Source: Gammaproteobacteria bacterium | Lineage (GTDB): Bacteria; Pseudomonadota; Gammaproteobacteria; Pseudomonadales; Pseudohongiellaceae | DNA length: 36,682 nucleotides | Assembly: GCA_030832825.1 (NCBI GenBank) | Contig: JAURIJ010000028.1 | Location: 1 to 36,682, forward strand | Direction of reading: 5' to 3' | Shown: positions 28,549-36,006 of the stretch, piece after piece | Layout of the letters: each line of letters opens with the position of its first letter | How positions within the stretch are numbered: position 1 is the stretch's first letter | Program-made: the position numbers and the translations under genes | Notes under the pieces: generated by a model | The model's database searches: none | What the model was told of the DNA's origin: nothing | Seen by the model: only the letters and a program-made list of their open reading frames with translations

Positions 28549-29381
28549 CCGCCACCCTGCACATCGCGTCGCCCGCCAAGCTGAACCTGTTCCTGCACAT
28601 CACCGGGCGCCGCCCCGACGGTTATCACGAACTGCAGACGATCTTCCAGCTCATCGACTTTGGCGACACGATGGAGATCACGCCGCGCGAGGACGGCGAC
28701 CTGCGACTGCACACGGCCGTCCCGGAGCTGGCCAATGACGACAACCTGATCCTGCGTGCGGCCCGGGCCCTGCGCGAGGCCAGCGGCTGCATGCGCGGTG
28801 CAGACATCACCCTGCACAAGCGCATCCCCATGGGCGCGGGTCTTGGCGGTGGCAGTTCCAATGCGGCGAGCACGCTGCTGGGCCTCGATCGCCTGTGGCA
28901 AACGCATCTGGGCACCGAGCGCCTGAGCACCCTCGGTCTGCGCTTGGGGGCAGATGTCCCACTCTTCGTGCAGGGCGAATCCGCGTGGGCGGAAGGCATC
29001 GGCGAACGCCTGACACCGGTCACTCTGCCACCGAAATTCTTCGTGGTTCTGTGCCCGGATTGCCACGTTTCCACACGGGACATTTTTTCCAGCGAGCAAT
29101 TGACACGGCACACGAGTGCCATCAAAATGGCCGCCTTTCTGGCTGGGCAGACCAGAAATGACTGTGAAAATCTCGTCAGAAGCCTCTACCCGCCCGTCGA
29201 TGAAGCCCTTGTGTGGCTCGCTCGATTCGGTCAGGCAAGAATGACGGGAACCGGAGCCAGCGTCTTTGCAGGCTTCGATTCGGAAGAGCAGGCCAGCGCA
29301 GTTCTGGCACAACTTCCGAGGCACTGGAAAGGGTTCACAGCCCGCGGACTGCAGCGCAGCCCGGCGCTGAATCCCACCTAG
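28545..29381 (+). CDS. ispE: 4-diphosphocytidyl-2-C-methyl-D-erythritol kinase
   Basis: A protein of 278 aa. IspE phosphorylates CDP-methylerythritol with ATP in the MEP isoprenoid pathway. Seen: SPAKLNLFLHITGRRPDGYHEL (split: AKLNLFLHI, K11), the GHMP ATP loop PMGAGLGGGSSNAAS, GADVPLFVQG, and the C-terminal MTGTGASVFAGF. The ATG overlaps the lolB stop (ATGA). It is followed by tRNA-Gln after 44 nt with no terminator between them, so a common transcript through to prs is likely. Confidence 0.97.
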   Translation: MTATLHIASPAKLNLFLHITGRRPDGYHELQTIFQLIDFGDTMEITPREDGDLRLHTAVPELANDDNLILRAARALREASGCMRGADITLHKRIPMGAGLGGGSSNAASTLLGLDRLWQTHLGTERLSTLGLRLGADVPLFVQGESAWAEGIGERLTPVTLPPKFFVVLCPDCHVSTRDIFSSEQLTRHTSAIKMAAFLAGQTRNDCENLVRSLYPPVDEALVWLARFGQARMTGTGASVFAGFDSEEQASAVLAQLPRHWKGFTARGLQRSPALNPT

Positions 29382-29425
29382 AATCCAGGCTGCCGCGAAG
29401 GCATTCGCAAAACATGCAGAGTTTT

Positions 29426-29501
29426 AGGGGTGTCGCCAAGTTGGTAAGGCACAAGGTTTTGATCCTTGCATGCGTTGGTTCGAGTCCAGCCACCCCTGCC
29501 A
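29426..29501 (+). tRNA. tRNA-Gln (anticodon TTG)
   Basis: A complete cloverleaf of 76 nt. The acceptor AGGGGTG pairs with CACCCCT, the D arm is GCC/GGC, the anticodon stem CAAGG/CCTTG encloses TTTTGAT with anticodon TTG, and the T arm is GTTGG-TTCGAGT-CCAGC. Discriminator G and encoded CCA (29499-29501) are present. It lies between ispE and prs as in Pseudomonas; no terminator was seen on either side. Confidence 0.97.
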
Positions 29502-29653
29502 TATTCATTACGTCTCAGGTGCAGGCCCCATCCAGGCGCCTCATCCTCGGCAAGTCCCCGCAATGACCCTGAATGACGGGCGGATCGCATATCTCAAGCC
29601 TGACAACTACAAGCAGCTCTGACCCCACGCAGTCTGCGAAGGACACCACGCAC

Positions 29654-30604
29654 ATGGCAAACAACCTGATGGTCTTCACCGGCAACGCCCATCCCGTGCT
29701 GGCAGACAAGATCGCCAGACACATCGGCATTCCCCTGGGCGAAGCCACCGTCAGCAAGTTCAGCGACGGCGAAGTGAATGTCGAGATCAAGGAGAACGTG
29801 CGCGGCAAGGATGTCTTCATCATCCAGCCCACCTGCGCACCGACCAACGACAGCCTCATGGAGCTGCTGCTGATGGCCGATGCCCTGCATCGCGCCTCCG
29901 CCAACCGCATCACCGCCGTGATCCCCTATTTCGGTTACGCCCGCCAGGATCGTCGCGTGCGTTCCTCGCGCGTGGCCATCAGTGCCAAGGTGGTGGCTGA
30001 CATGATCGTGGCCGTGGGCGTGAACCGCGTGCTCACGGTCGACCTGCACGCCGAACAGATCCAGGGTTTCTTCAGCATCCCGGTGGACAACGTCTACGGC
30101 TCGCCGCTGCTGACGGAAGACATCGAACGCCAGCAGTACGAGAACCTGACCGTGGTGTCGCCCGACGTGGGCGGCGTGGTGCGTGCCCGTGCCGTGGCCA
30201 AGAACCTGAACGTGGACCTGGCGATCATCGACAAGCGTCGCCCTCAAGCCAACGAAGCCCAAGTCATGCACATCATCGGGGAAGTGCAGGGTCGCACCTG
30301 TCTCATCGTGGACGACATGGTGGATACCGCCGGCACCCTGTGCAAGGCAGCTGCAGCATTGAAGGAACACGGCGCCGCGCGCGTGGTGGCCTACTGCACC
30401 CACCCGGTGCTTTCCGGCAACGCCTACGCCAACATCAGCACCTCCGATCTGGACGAGCTGGTGGTGACCGACACCATTCCGCTGAGCGAGGAATTCAGCA
30501 AGACCAAGCGCGTGCGTCAGCTCAGCATGGCGAAGCTGCTCGCGGAATCCATCCGTCGCGTCAGCAACGAAGAATCCATCAGCGCGATGTTCGACAACAC
30601 CTGA
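29654..30604 (+). CDS. prs: Ribose-phosphate pyrophosphokinase (PRPP synthase)
   Basis: A protein of 316 aa. It makes PRPP from ribose-5-phosphate and ATP for nucleotide, His and Trp synthesis. Seen: [16 protein letters not shown], the [10 protein letters not shown] loop, [10 protein letters not shown] (ATP site), the [11 protein letters not shown] metal/ATP motif, [10 protein letters not shown], the catalytic KRRP, and the PRPP loop [10 protein letters not shown]. The ATG at 29654 follows AAGGA by about 11 nt; an in-frame ATG at 29573 would lie in the leader after the tRNA and adds non-family residues. Confidence 0.98.
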   Translation: MANNLMVFTGNAHPVLADKIARHIGIPLGEATVSKFSDGEVNVEIKENVRGKDVFIIQPTCAPTNDSLMELLLMADALHRASANRITAVIPYFGYARQDRRVRSSRVAISAKVVADMIVAVGVNRVLTVDLHAEQIQGFFSIPVDNVYGSPLLTEDIERQQYENLTVVSPDVGGVVRARAVAKNLNVDLAIIDKRRPQANEAQVMHIIGEVQGRTCLIVDDMVDTAGTLCKAAAALKEHGAARVVAYCTHPVLSGNAYANISTSDLDELVVTDTIPLSEEFSKTKRVRQLSMAKLLAESIRRVSNEESISAMFDNT

Positions 30605-30771
30605 TTCAGGGTCGCAGCGCACTGAGGTGCGTCGGCCGTTCCTAGTGAACAGCGGGCGCCACACACGGTATCGGCAGATCGGCTGCCGAGCCGGACAACA
30701 CCGAGCCAGGCTGGTCGCAAGCTGGGCAAGGTCTGACGATGTTGTGAAACATCACTTACTGGAGATACACG
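30605..30771 (+). other. prs-rplY intergenic leader with two small hairpins
   Basis: A 167-bp gap holding CGCAC-tgag-GTGCG (30618-30631) and CGGCAG-atcgg-CTGCCG (30672-30688). Neither has a U-run, so they are not intrinsic terminators. The segment could be a spacer or part of the rplY 5' leader. I recognise no known riboregulator in it. Confidence 0.35.
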
Positions 30772-31377
30772 ATGTCCAATGCATTCGAACTCAACGCAAC
30801 AGCCAGGACGGATCTGGGGAAAGGTGCGAGCCGCCGCCTGCGCCGTCTGGCTGACATGGTTCCCGCCATCATCTACGGTGAAGGCAAGGCGCCGGCCAAT
30901 ATCAGCATCGCCCACAAGGACATTCAGAAGGCCCTGTCCAACGAAGCCTTCTTCTCGCACATCATCACGCTGAGCGTGGATGGCAAGTCCGAGCAGGTGG
31001 TGATCAAGGCCCTGCAACGTCACCCGGCCAAGCCGCGCATCATGCATGCCGACTTCCAGCGCGTTAGCGCCGACCACGCCATCGTCGTGGCCGTGCCTCT
31101 GCACTTCATCAATGAAGACAAGTGCAAGGGCGTGAAGCTGGGCAGCGGCAGCATCATCAAGAGCCTGAACGAACTGCAGGTCAGCTGTCTGCCGAAGGAT
31201 CTGCCCGAGTTCATCGCGGTCGACTTGACTGAACTTGGCGTTGGCGAGTCCCTGCACATTTCCCAGATCGTGCTGCCTGCCGGCGTCACCAGCGTCGACC
31301 TGGCGTATGGTCACGATGCGGACAACGCGGTGGTCACCGTTCTGGCTCCCCGTGGCGGTGCGGACAGCGCTGCCTGA
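30772..31377 (+). CDS. rplY: 50S ribosomal protein L25 / general stress protein Ctc
   Basis: A protein of 201 aa, the long two-domain form (E. coli L25 has only the first 94 residues). It binds 5S rRNA. Seen: N-terminal L25 domain (about 1-95; TARTDLGKGASRRLRR, MVPAIIYG, and KPRIMHADFQRV) and the C-terminal TL5/CTC beta domain (about 96-190; VPLHFINEDKCKGVKLGS, LPEFIAVDLTELGVGESLHI). ACTGGAGA lies about 7 nt upstream of the ATG. It lies between prs and pth, the standard order. Confidence 0.97.
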   Translation: MSNAFELNATARTDLGKGASRRLRRLADMVPAIIYGEGKAPANISIAHKDIQKALSNEAFFSHIITLSVDGKSEQVVIKALQRHPAKPRIMHADFQRVSADHAIVVAVPLHFINEDKCKGVKLGSGSIIKSLNELQVSCLPKDLPEFIAVDLTELGVGESLHISQIVLPAGVTSVDLAYGHDADNAVVTVLAPRGGADSAA

Positions 31378-31416
31378 TCCCTGTCTGGCTCTCTGCTGCG
31401 CTGCGGAACCTCCATC

Positions 31417-32007
31417 ATGCAAGGCAACGCACTCAAGCTGATTGTGGGTCTGGGAAATCCAGGCACGCAATACCGCTGCAACAGGCATAACGCAGGGGCC
31501 TGGTTCCTCTCCCGCGTGGCCGCCGAATGGCATGGCGAGCTGCGCGCGGAAGCGAAATTCTTTGGCGAGGCCGGCCGCATCTCCCTGGCCGGACACGATG
31601 TGCGCCTGCTGTTTCCCACGACCTACATGAATCGCAGTGGCCAGAGCGTGGCCGCTTTCTGCAGCTATTTCGACATCGCCCCGCAGAACATGCTGGTGGC
31701 CTATGACGAGATCGACTTCGACGTGGGCACCACGCGCTTCAAGTTCGGGGGCGGCCACGGCGGCCACAACGGCATGCGCGACATCATCAGCGCCATGGGC
31801 GACCAGAAGGACTTTCACCGTCTGCGCATCGGCGTCGGTCATCCGGGCAACAAGGCCCAGGTGGCGAACCACGTGCTAAGCGACCCGTCGAAACACGAGT
31901 TTGAAGTCATCCTGGGCGACATCGACCTGGCACTCCGCACACTCCCCCACGCCGTGAAGGGAGACTGGCAGAACGCCATGCACAATCTGCACACCAAACC
32001 CGCCTGA
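31417..32007 (+). CDS. pth: Peptidyl-tRNA hydrolase
   Basis: A protein of 196 aa. It frees tRNA from prematurely released peptidyl-tRNA. Seen: [12 protein letters not shown], catalytic H24 (RHNAG), N72 (TTYMNRSG), D97 (YDEIDFDVG) and N118 ([11 protein letters not shown]), all at the positions expected with a four-residue offset from E. coli numbering. It sits 39 nt after rplY and 37 nt before ychF. Confidence 0.98.
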   Translation: MQGNALKLIVGLGNPGTQYRCNRHNAGAWFLSRVAAEWHGELRAEAKFFGEAGRISLAGHDVRLLFPTTYMNRSGQSVAAFCSYFDIAPQNMLVAYDEIDFDVGTTRFKFGGGHGGHNGMRDIISAMGDQKDFHRLRIGVGHPGNKAQVANHVLSDPSKHEFEVILGDIDLALRTLPHAVKGDWQNAMHNLHTKPA

Positions 32008-32044
32008 GGGCGGCATCCGAATCACCGAATCAAGGAACACAAGC

Positions 32045-33136
32045 ATGGGCTTCAAATGCGGCATCGTAGGTCTCCCCAACGTGGGCAAGTCGACCTTGTT
32101 CAATGCTCTGACCAAGGCAGGCATCGCGGCGGAGAATTTCCCCTTCTGCACCATCGAGCCCAACTCCGGCCTGGTGCCCATGCCTGACCCGCGACTCGAC
32201 GCCCTGGCCGCCATCGTGCAGCCCCAGCGGGTGATCCCCACCACCATGGAATTCGTGGACATCGCCGGCCTGGTGGCTGGCGCCTCCAAGGGCGAGGGCC
32301 TGGGCAACCAGTTCCTGGCCAATATCCGTGAAACCGACGCCATCGCCCACGTGGTGCGGTGCTTCGAGGACACCAATGTGATCCACGTGGCGGATCGCAT
32401 CGACCCGGCGGCGGACATCGAAGTCATCAACACCGAACTGGCGCTGGCCGACCTGGAAACCGTGGAAAAGGGCATCAATCGCATCGCGCGGATCGCCAAG
32501 GGCGGTGACAAGGATGCGGTGCGCCAGGTCGCGCTGTTCGAGCGCGTGCGCGCCCACTTGGACCAGGCCCTGCCCGTGCGCATGCTCAACCTGAACAAGG
32601 AAGAGCTGGCCGACCTGTACGGCCTGCACCTGCTGACCGTCAAGCCCACCATGTACATCGCCAACGTGGACGAGAGCGGTTTCGAGAACAACCCGCATCT
32701 GGACCGCGTGCGTGAGATCGCCACCGCCGAGGGCGCCTCCGTGGTGCCCATCTGCAACAAGCTCGAATCCGAGATCGCCGAACTGGACGATGCCGAGAAA
32801 CTGGAATTCCTGCAGGACCTGGGCATGGCAGAGCCCGGGCTCGACCGCGTGATCCGCGCAGGCTACGCGCTGCTGGGCCTGCAAACCTACTTCACCGCCG
32901 GGGTGAAGGAAGTGCGCGCCTGGACGATCAAGCAGGGCGCCACTGCGCCCCAGGCGGCGGGCGTCATCCACACCGACTTCGAGAAGGGCTTCATTCGCGC
33001 CGAAGTCATCGCCTATGCGGACTTCATTCAGTACAAGGGCGAACAGGGAGCGAAGGACGTTGGCAAGTGGCGTCTGGAAGGCAAGGAATACATCGTGCAC
33101 GACGGCGATGTGGTGCATTTCCGCTTCAATGTCTGA
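32045..33136 (+). CDS. ychF: Redox-regulated ATPase YchF (OLA1 family)
   Basis: A protein of 363 aa. YchF is an Obg-related P-loop ATPase that binds ribosomes and is linked to oxidative stress. Seen: Walker [10 protein letters not shown], the switch region FPFCTIEPN, the [17 protein letters not shown] motif, the NVDE base-contact motif (NxxE rather than NKxD, which explains ATP rather than GTP use), a coiled-coil insertion and the C-terminal TGS domain (about 280-360; [16 protein letters not shown], ending VVHFRFNV). AAGGA precedes the ATG by about 8 nt. Confidence 0.98.
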   Translation: MGFKCGIVGLPNVGKSTLFNALTKAGIAAENFPFCTIEPNSGLVPMPDPRLDALAAIVQPQRVIPTTMEFVDIAGLVAGASKGEGLGNQFLANIRETDAIAHVVRCFEDTNVIHVADRIDPAADIEVINTELALADLETVEKGINRIARIAKGGDKDAVRQVALFERVRAHLDQALPVRMLNLNKEELADLYGLHLLTVKPTMYIANVDESGFENNPHLDRVREIATAEGASVVPICNKLESEIAELDDAEKLEFLQDLGMAEPGLDRVIRAGYALLGLQTYFTAGVKEVRAWTIKQGATAPQAAGVIHTDFEKGFIRAEVIAYADFIQYKGEQGAKDVGKWRLEGKEYIVHDGDVVHFRFNV

Positions 33137-33148
33137 CGCCTTGCAGGC

Positions 33149-33177
33149 TTGACAAGAAAAGCGCGAGTGGCCAGAAT
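33149..33177 (+). promoter_or_regulatory. Candidate promoter for tRNA-Met
   Basis: A perfect TTGACA (33149-33154), a 17-bp spacer, then CAGAAT (33172-33177, four of six matches). It lies about 50 bp upstream of the tRNA-Met gene and just after ychF, giving a plausible short precursor leader. Confidence 0.55.
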
Positions 33178-33226
33178 TCGCAGCCTCAAAACGGATCGGG
33201 GTGTCAGACCGACCGCACAGACAAAT

Positions 33227-33303
33227 GGCTATGTAGCTCAGCTGGTTAGAGCGCAGCATTCATAATGCTGATGTCCGTGGTTCAAATCCACGCATAGCTA
33301 CCA
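33227..33303 (+). tRNA. tRNA-Met (elongator, anticodon CAT)
   Basis: A complete 77-nt cloverleaf. Acceptor GGCTATG pairs with CATAGCT (first pair G-U), the D arm is GCTC/GAGC, the anticodon stem CAGCA/TGCTG encloses TTCATAA, and the T arm is CGTGG-TTCAAAT-CCACG. CCA is encoded (33301-33303). Identity to elongator Met is preferred over Ile2 and fMet by its similarity to E. coli tRNA-Met and its paired first position; lysidine-modified Ile2 cannot be fully excluded from sequence alone. Confidence 0.95.
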
Positions 33304-33311
33304 TACAAGAC

Positions 33312-33340
33312 AAGGGCCTGCGGCGCTGCAGGTCCTTTTT
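33312..33340 (+). terminator. Rho-independent terminator after tRNA-Met
   Basis: AAGGGCCTGC (33312-33321) pairs with GCAGGTCCTT (33328-33337, one G-U pair) around a 6-nt loop, followed by a T run to 33340. It closes the prs-to-tRNA-Met series. An overlapping 11-bp inverted repeat, GCGGCGCTGCA (33320-33330) with TGCAGCGCCGC (33344-33354), would compete with it. Confidence 0.9.
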
Positions 33341-33366
33341 GCTTGCAGCGCCGCCACGGCAAGGCT

Positions 33367-33438
33367 GGTCAATTATCGACCACTCCCTGCACCAACCACG
33401 CCGATGTCGCCCCATTCCTTCCCGCTCGACAATTGACC
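33367..33438. repeat. Paired inverted repeat upstream of the diguanylate cyclase gene
   Basis: GGTCAATTATCGA (33367-33379) and TCGACAATTGACC (33426-33438) are reverse complements with one mismatch, 46 bp apart. The left copy is also part of a smaller inverted repeat, TGGTC-N7-GACCA (33366-33382), and the right copy overlaps AATTG-AC-CAATT. They lie 57-130 bp before the start codon at 33496 and look like regulator sites. No match to a named regulator is claimed. Confidence 0.4.
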
Positions 33439-33495
33439 AATTCTTCCCTCGCGTTCCACACTTGCCCCCACTTGTCGTCCTTGTCGAGCCTGCCA

Positions 33496-34677
33496 ATGGA
33501 AAGCCTGCACCTGCCCACGATGGTGATGCTCATCATCTTCATCCAGATCCTCTCCTGTGTGAGCATGTTCGCGACCTGGCTGATCGACCGGCAGATGCCC
33601 GGCATCGGTCTCTGGTCCCTGGGCTCGATGGTGAATCTCGCCGCTTTTGCCATCTATGCGGGACTCACGACAGCGGAACACGAGTCGCATCTGGGCGTCG
33701 TGGCGGTGGACGCCTTTCGGGTCTTTGCCGCGCTCACCGCCTTCATAGGGGCCTTGCAGCTGCGTCAGTTCATCGCCCCCCTGGGCGCCCAGGCGTGGCT
33801 GCTGATTTGCGCCTTGATCGCGGCGTTCAGCTGGCTGGTGAATCTGGACATCCGCCTGGGGATCGTGGCGCCCGACGCCGCCACCGCCGTGCTGGCAGTG
33901 CTCGCCAGCATCGCGATGTTGTGGCGCAACACTTCCCAGAGCGAACGCAAGGTCTACGGCATCACCGCCTTCTTCATCAGCCTGGCTGGACTGGCCTTCG
34001 GCGCCCGTGCCCTGCAGGCCTGGGCCGTGCCCGACGTAGCCCAGTTGCAAACCTTCAGCTACGCAGCCATGCCTTTTGCCATCATGCTGATTTCCATTGC
34101 CGGCTGGAGCAGCGGCGTGATAACGGCTTGCTACTACCGCAGCCAGCAGCGCATGCTGGCCATGGCGCGCGAGGACGTGCTGACCGGGCTGCCCAATCGG
34201 CGGGGGCTGGAAGAGGCACTGGCCCGCGTGCTTGCGCTGGCGCAGCGCGAGCTGACGGGCTTCGGCATCATCCTGATCGACCTGAACCGCTTCAAGCAGG
34301 TAAACGATACGCACGGCCACGCACTCGGGGACGCCCTGCTGCAAGAGCTGGCGCGCCGACTGCACGACTTCGTGCGCGACGCGGATATGGCGGGGCGTCT
34401 CGGGGGCGACGAATTCCTGCTGATCCTTCCGGGGGTGCAGCAGCCGCAGGACATGCAGAACACGCTCGCGCGCCTGCAGCGCAGCATCAACGGCGACGTG
34501 CAGCTGCAAGACCTGACACTGCCGCTGAGCATCAGTGCCGGCGGGGCCCTGTGGCCGGAAGATGGACAAAGCATCGACGATCTGATGAACCACGCTGACA
34601 AGGCCATGTACGCCTACAAGCACGCCCGTGGCGTGCAGCGCAGCGGGCCGCCGGAGAAAGTTCTGGCTGGCGCCTGA
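33496..34677 (+). CDS. Membrane-bound diguanylate cyclase (GGDEF)
   Basis: A protein of 393 aa. It should convert two GTP to cyclic di-GMP. Seen: six or seven hydrophobic helices in residues about 8-213, forming an N-terminal membrane sensor of unidentified type, then a GGDEF domain (about 225-385) starting DVLTGLPNRR, with NDTHGHALGD and an intact GGDEF (303-307). RDAD (294-297) lies exactly five residues before it, matching the RxxD inhibitory site, so product feedback is expected. No EAL domain. The ATG at 33496 is chosen because the first helix begins directly after it; the ribosome site is weak. Upstream repeats suggest regulation. Confidence 0.93.
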   Translation: MESLHLPTMVMLIIFIQILSCVSMFATWLIDRQMPGIGLWSLGSMVNLAAFAIYAGLTTAEHESHLGVVAVDAFRVFAALTAFIGALQLRQFIAPLGAQAWLLICALIAAFSWLVNLDIRLGIVAPDAATAVLAVLASIAMLWRNTSQSERKVYGITAFFISLAGLAFGARALQAWAVPDVAQLQTFSYAAMPFAIMLISIAGWSSGVITACYYRSQQRMLAMAREDVLTGLPNRRGLEEALARVLALAQRELTGFGIILIDLNRFKQVNDTHGHALGDALLQELARRLHDFVRDADMAGRLGGDEFLLILPGVQQPQDMQNTLARLQRSINGDVQLQDLTLPLSISAGGALWPEDGQSIDDLMNHADKAMYAYKHARGVQRSGPPEKVLAGA

Positions 34678-34780
34678 CGCCGAGTCGTGGCACGCTCCTT
34701 GCGTCAAGAGGCGGACGGACAGGGCACCGCAAGCAGGCCGCACGTGCCTGCAGTGTCCCTGGGCCGCCCACGAGGATTTC

Positions 34781-35971
34781 ATGCAACGACGTCAGTTCCT
34801 GCGCGGCTCCGCCGCCCTGCTTTCCACCGCCGGCGCCAGCCGCGCGCTCGCCGTGGACACCCCCGCAGTGGTCGGCCCGGCGGCTGCCAGCCTGCAGTCG
34901 GACGACCTCCCTCTTGCCCCCATTCGCGCCAGTGCCGACCGCATCATCGAGATGAATGTCTGTACCCGGCCCTTCCGGGCGCAGGGGCCGCGCATCGAGC
35001 TGGAGCGCATTGGCCGCCGCCAGGTCGTGCACAATTATGGGCACGGCGGCAGCGGCTGGTCCCTGTCCTGGGGCAGCGGCCTGCTGGCCACGCAAATGGC
35101 GCAGAGCACTGGCGCGCAGCGCATCGCCATCGTCGGCTGCGGCGCCATCGGCCTGACCACGGCGCTGGTCGCCCAGCAGGCGGGTCTGAGCGTGACCATC
35201 TATGCCAGCGAGCGCCCTCCCTATGTGCGCTCACAGTTCGCTACGGGCTCGTGGACGCCGGATTCGCGCATCTGCACGGCCGAGTTCGCCGCGCCCTTCG
35301 CCGAGCGCTGGGAAGCCATGGCGCGCTATTCCTTCCGCCGCTATCAGGCACTGCTGGGCGTGGCGGGGGATCCGGTGGAATGGCGCGACATGTACAGCCT
35401 GTCCGAGCGTGCGCCCGGCACGCCGTCACCCCACGGGGAATCGACCGAGCCCGAGTACCCGGATTTCGAGGACGCCCTGCTGGCCGACCTCACTCCGCGC
35501 GCTGTGGACCTGAGCGCTCACGCCCATCCCTTCCCCACGCCCTATGTGCGACGCCGGCCGGCCCTGGTGTTCAATATCGCCAGTTACTCACGCCTGCTGC
35601 TGGAAGAATTCGAGCGCGCGGGTGGCCGCATCGAGACGCTGACGCTGCGCGAGCGCAGCGATTTCGCCGCGATCGACGAGCGCACCATCGTCAATTGCAC
35701 CGGCTATGGCGCGCGCGCCCTGCTCAATGACGACACGATCATTCCCGTGCGCGGCCAGACCTGCAAGCTGATCCCCCAGCCCGAGGTGCACTATGGCCTG
35801 AACTACGGCGATCGCCGCGTCTCGGTGTATCCGCGCCGCGACGGCCTGCTGGTGCAGGCGCAGGCCGAGGGCGATTTCAACAACGACAAGGAAAACCTCG
35901 ACCCTCAGGAGTCGATCACGGCCGTCGAGCGCCTCGCGCAGATCGTGCACGAGATGAAGCTCAAGGGCTGA
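34781..35971 (+). CDS. Tat-exported D-amino-acid-oxidase-like FAD oxidoreductase, apparently circularly permuted
   Basis: A protein of 396 aa. Seen: a twin-arginine signal (RRQFLRGSAALL, likely cleavage after ALA at about 24), implying export of a folded, cofactor-loaded protein. Family motifs occur in an unusual order: RPFRAQGPRIELER and VVHNYGHGGSGWSLSWG (84-98), which are C-terminal in ordinary D-amino-acid oxidases, come first; the FAD Rossmann motif IVGCGAIGLTTAL (GxGxxG 119-124), normally N-terminal, comes next; NCTGYGARAL (305-314) and RGQ (324-326) follow; and the protein ends soon after DGLLVQAQAEGDFNN. The ordinary family oxidises D-amino acids to 2-oxo acids, ammonia and peroxide. 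The ATG at 34781 follows GAGGA by 4-5 nt. The substrate here is unproven. Confidence 0.85.
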   Translation: MQRRQFLRGSAALLSTAGASRALAVDTPAVVGPAAASLQSDDLPLAPIRASADRIIEMNVCTRPFRAQGPRIELERIGRRQVVHNYGHGGSGWSLSWGSGLLATQMAQSTGAQRIAIVGCGAIGLTTALVAQQAGLSVTIYASERPPYVRSQFATGSWTPDSRICTAEFAAPFAERWEAMARYSFRRYQALLGVAGDPVEWRDMYSLSERAPGTPSPHGESTEPEYPDFEDALLADLTPRAVDLSAHAHPFPTPYVRRRPALVFNIASYSRLLLEEFERAGGRIETLTLRERSDFAAIDERTIVNCTGYGARALLNDDTIIPVRGQTCKLIPQPEVHYGLNYGDRRVSVYPRRDGLLVQAQAEGDFNNDKENLDPQESITAVERLAQIVHEMKLKG

Positions 35972-36006
35972 GGGGACAGGGCGCCGCCGGGCGCGCAGGA
36001 GATTCG

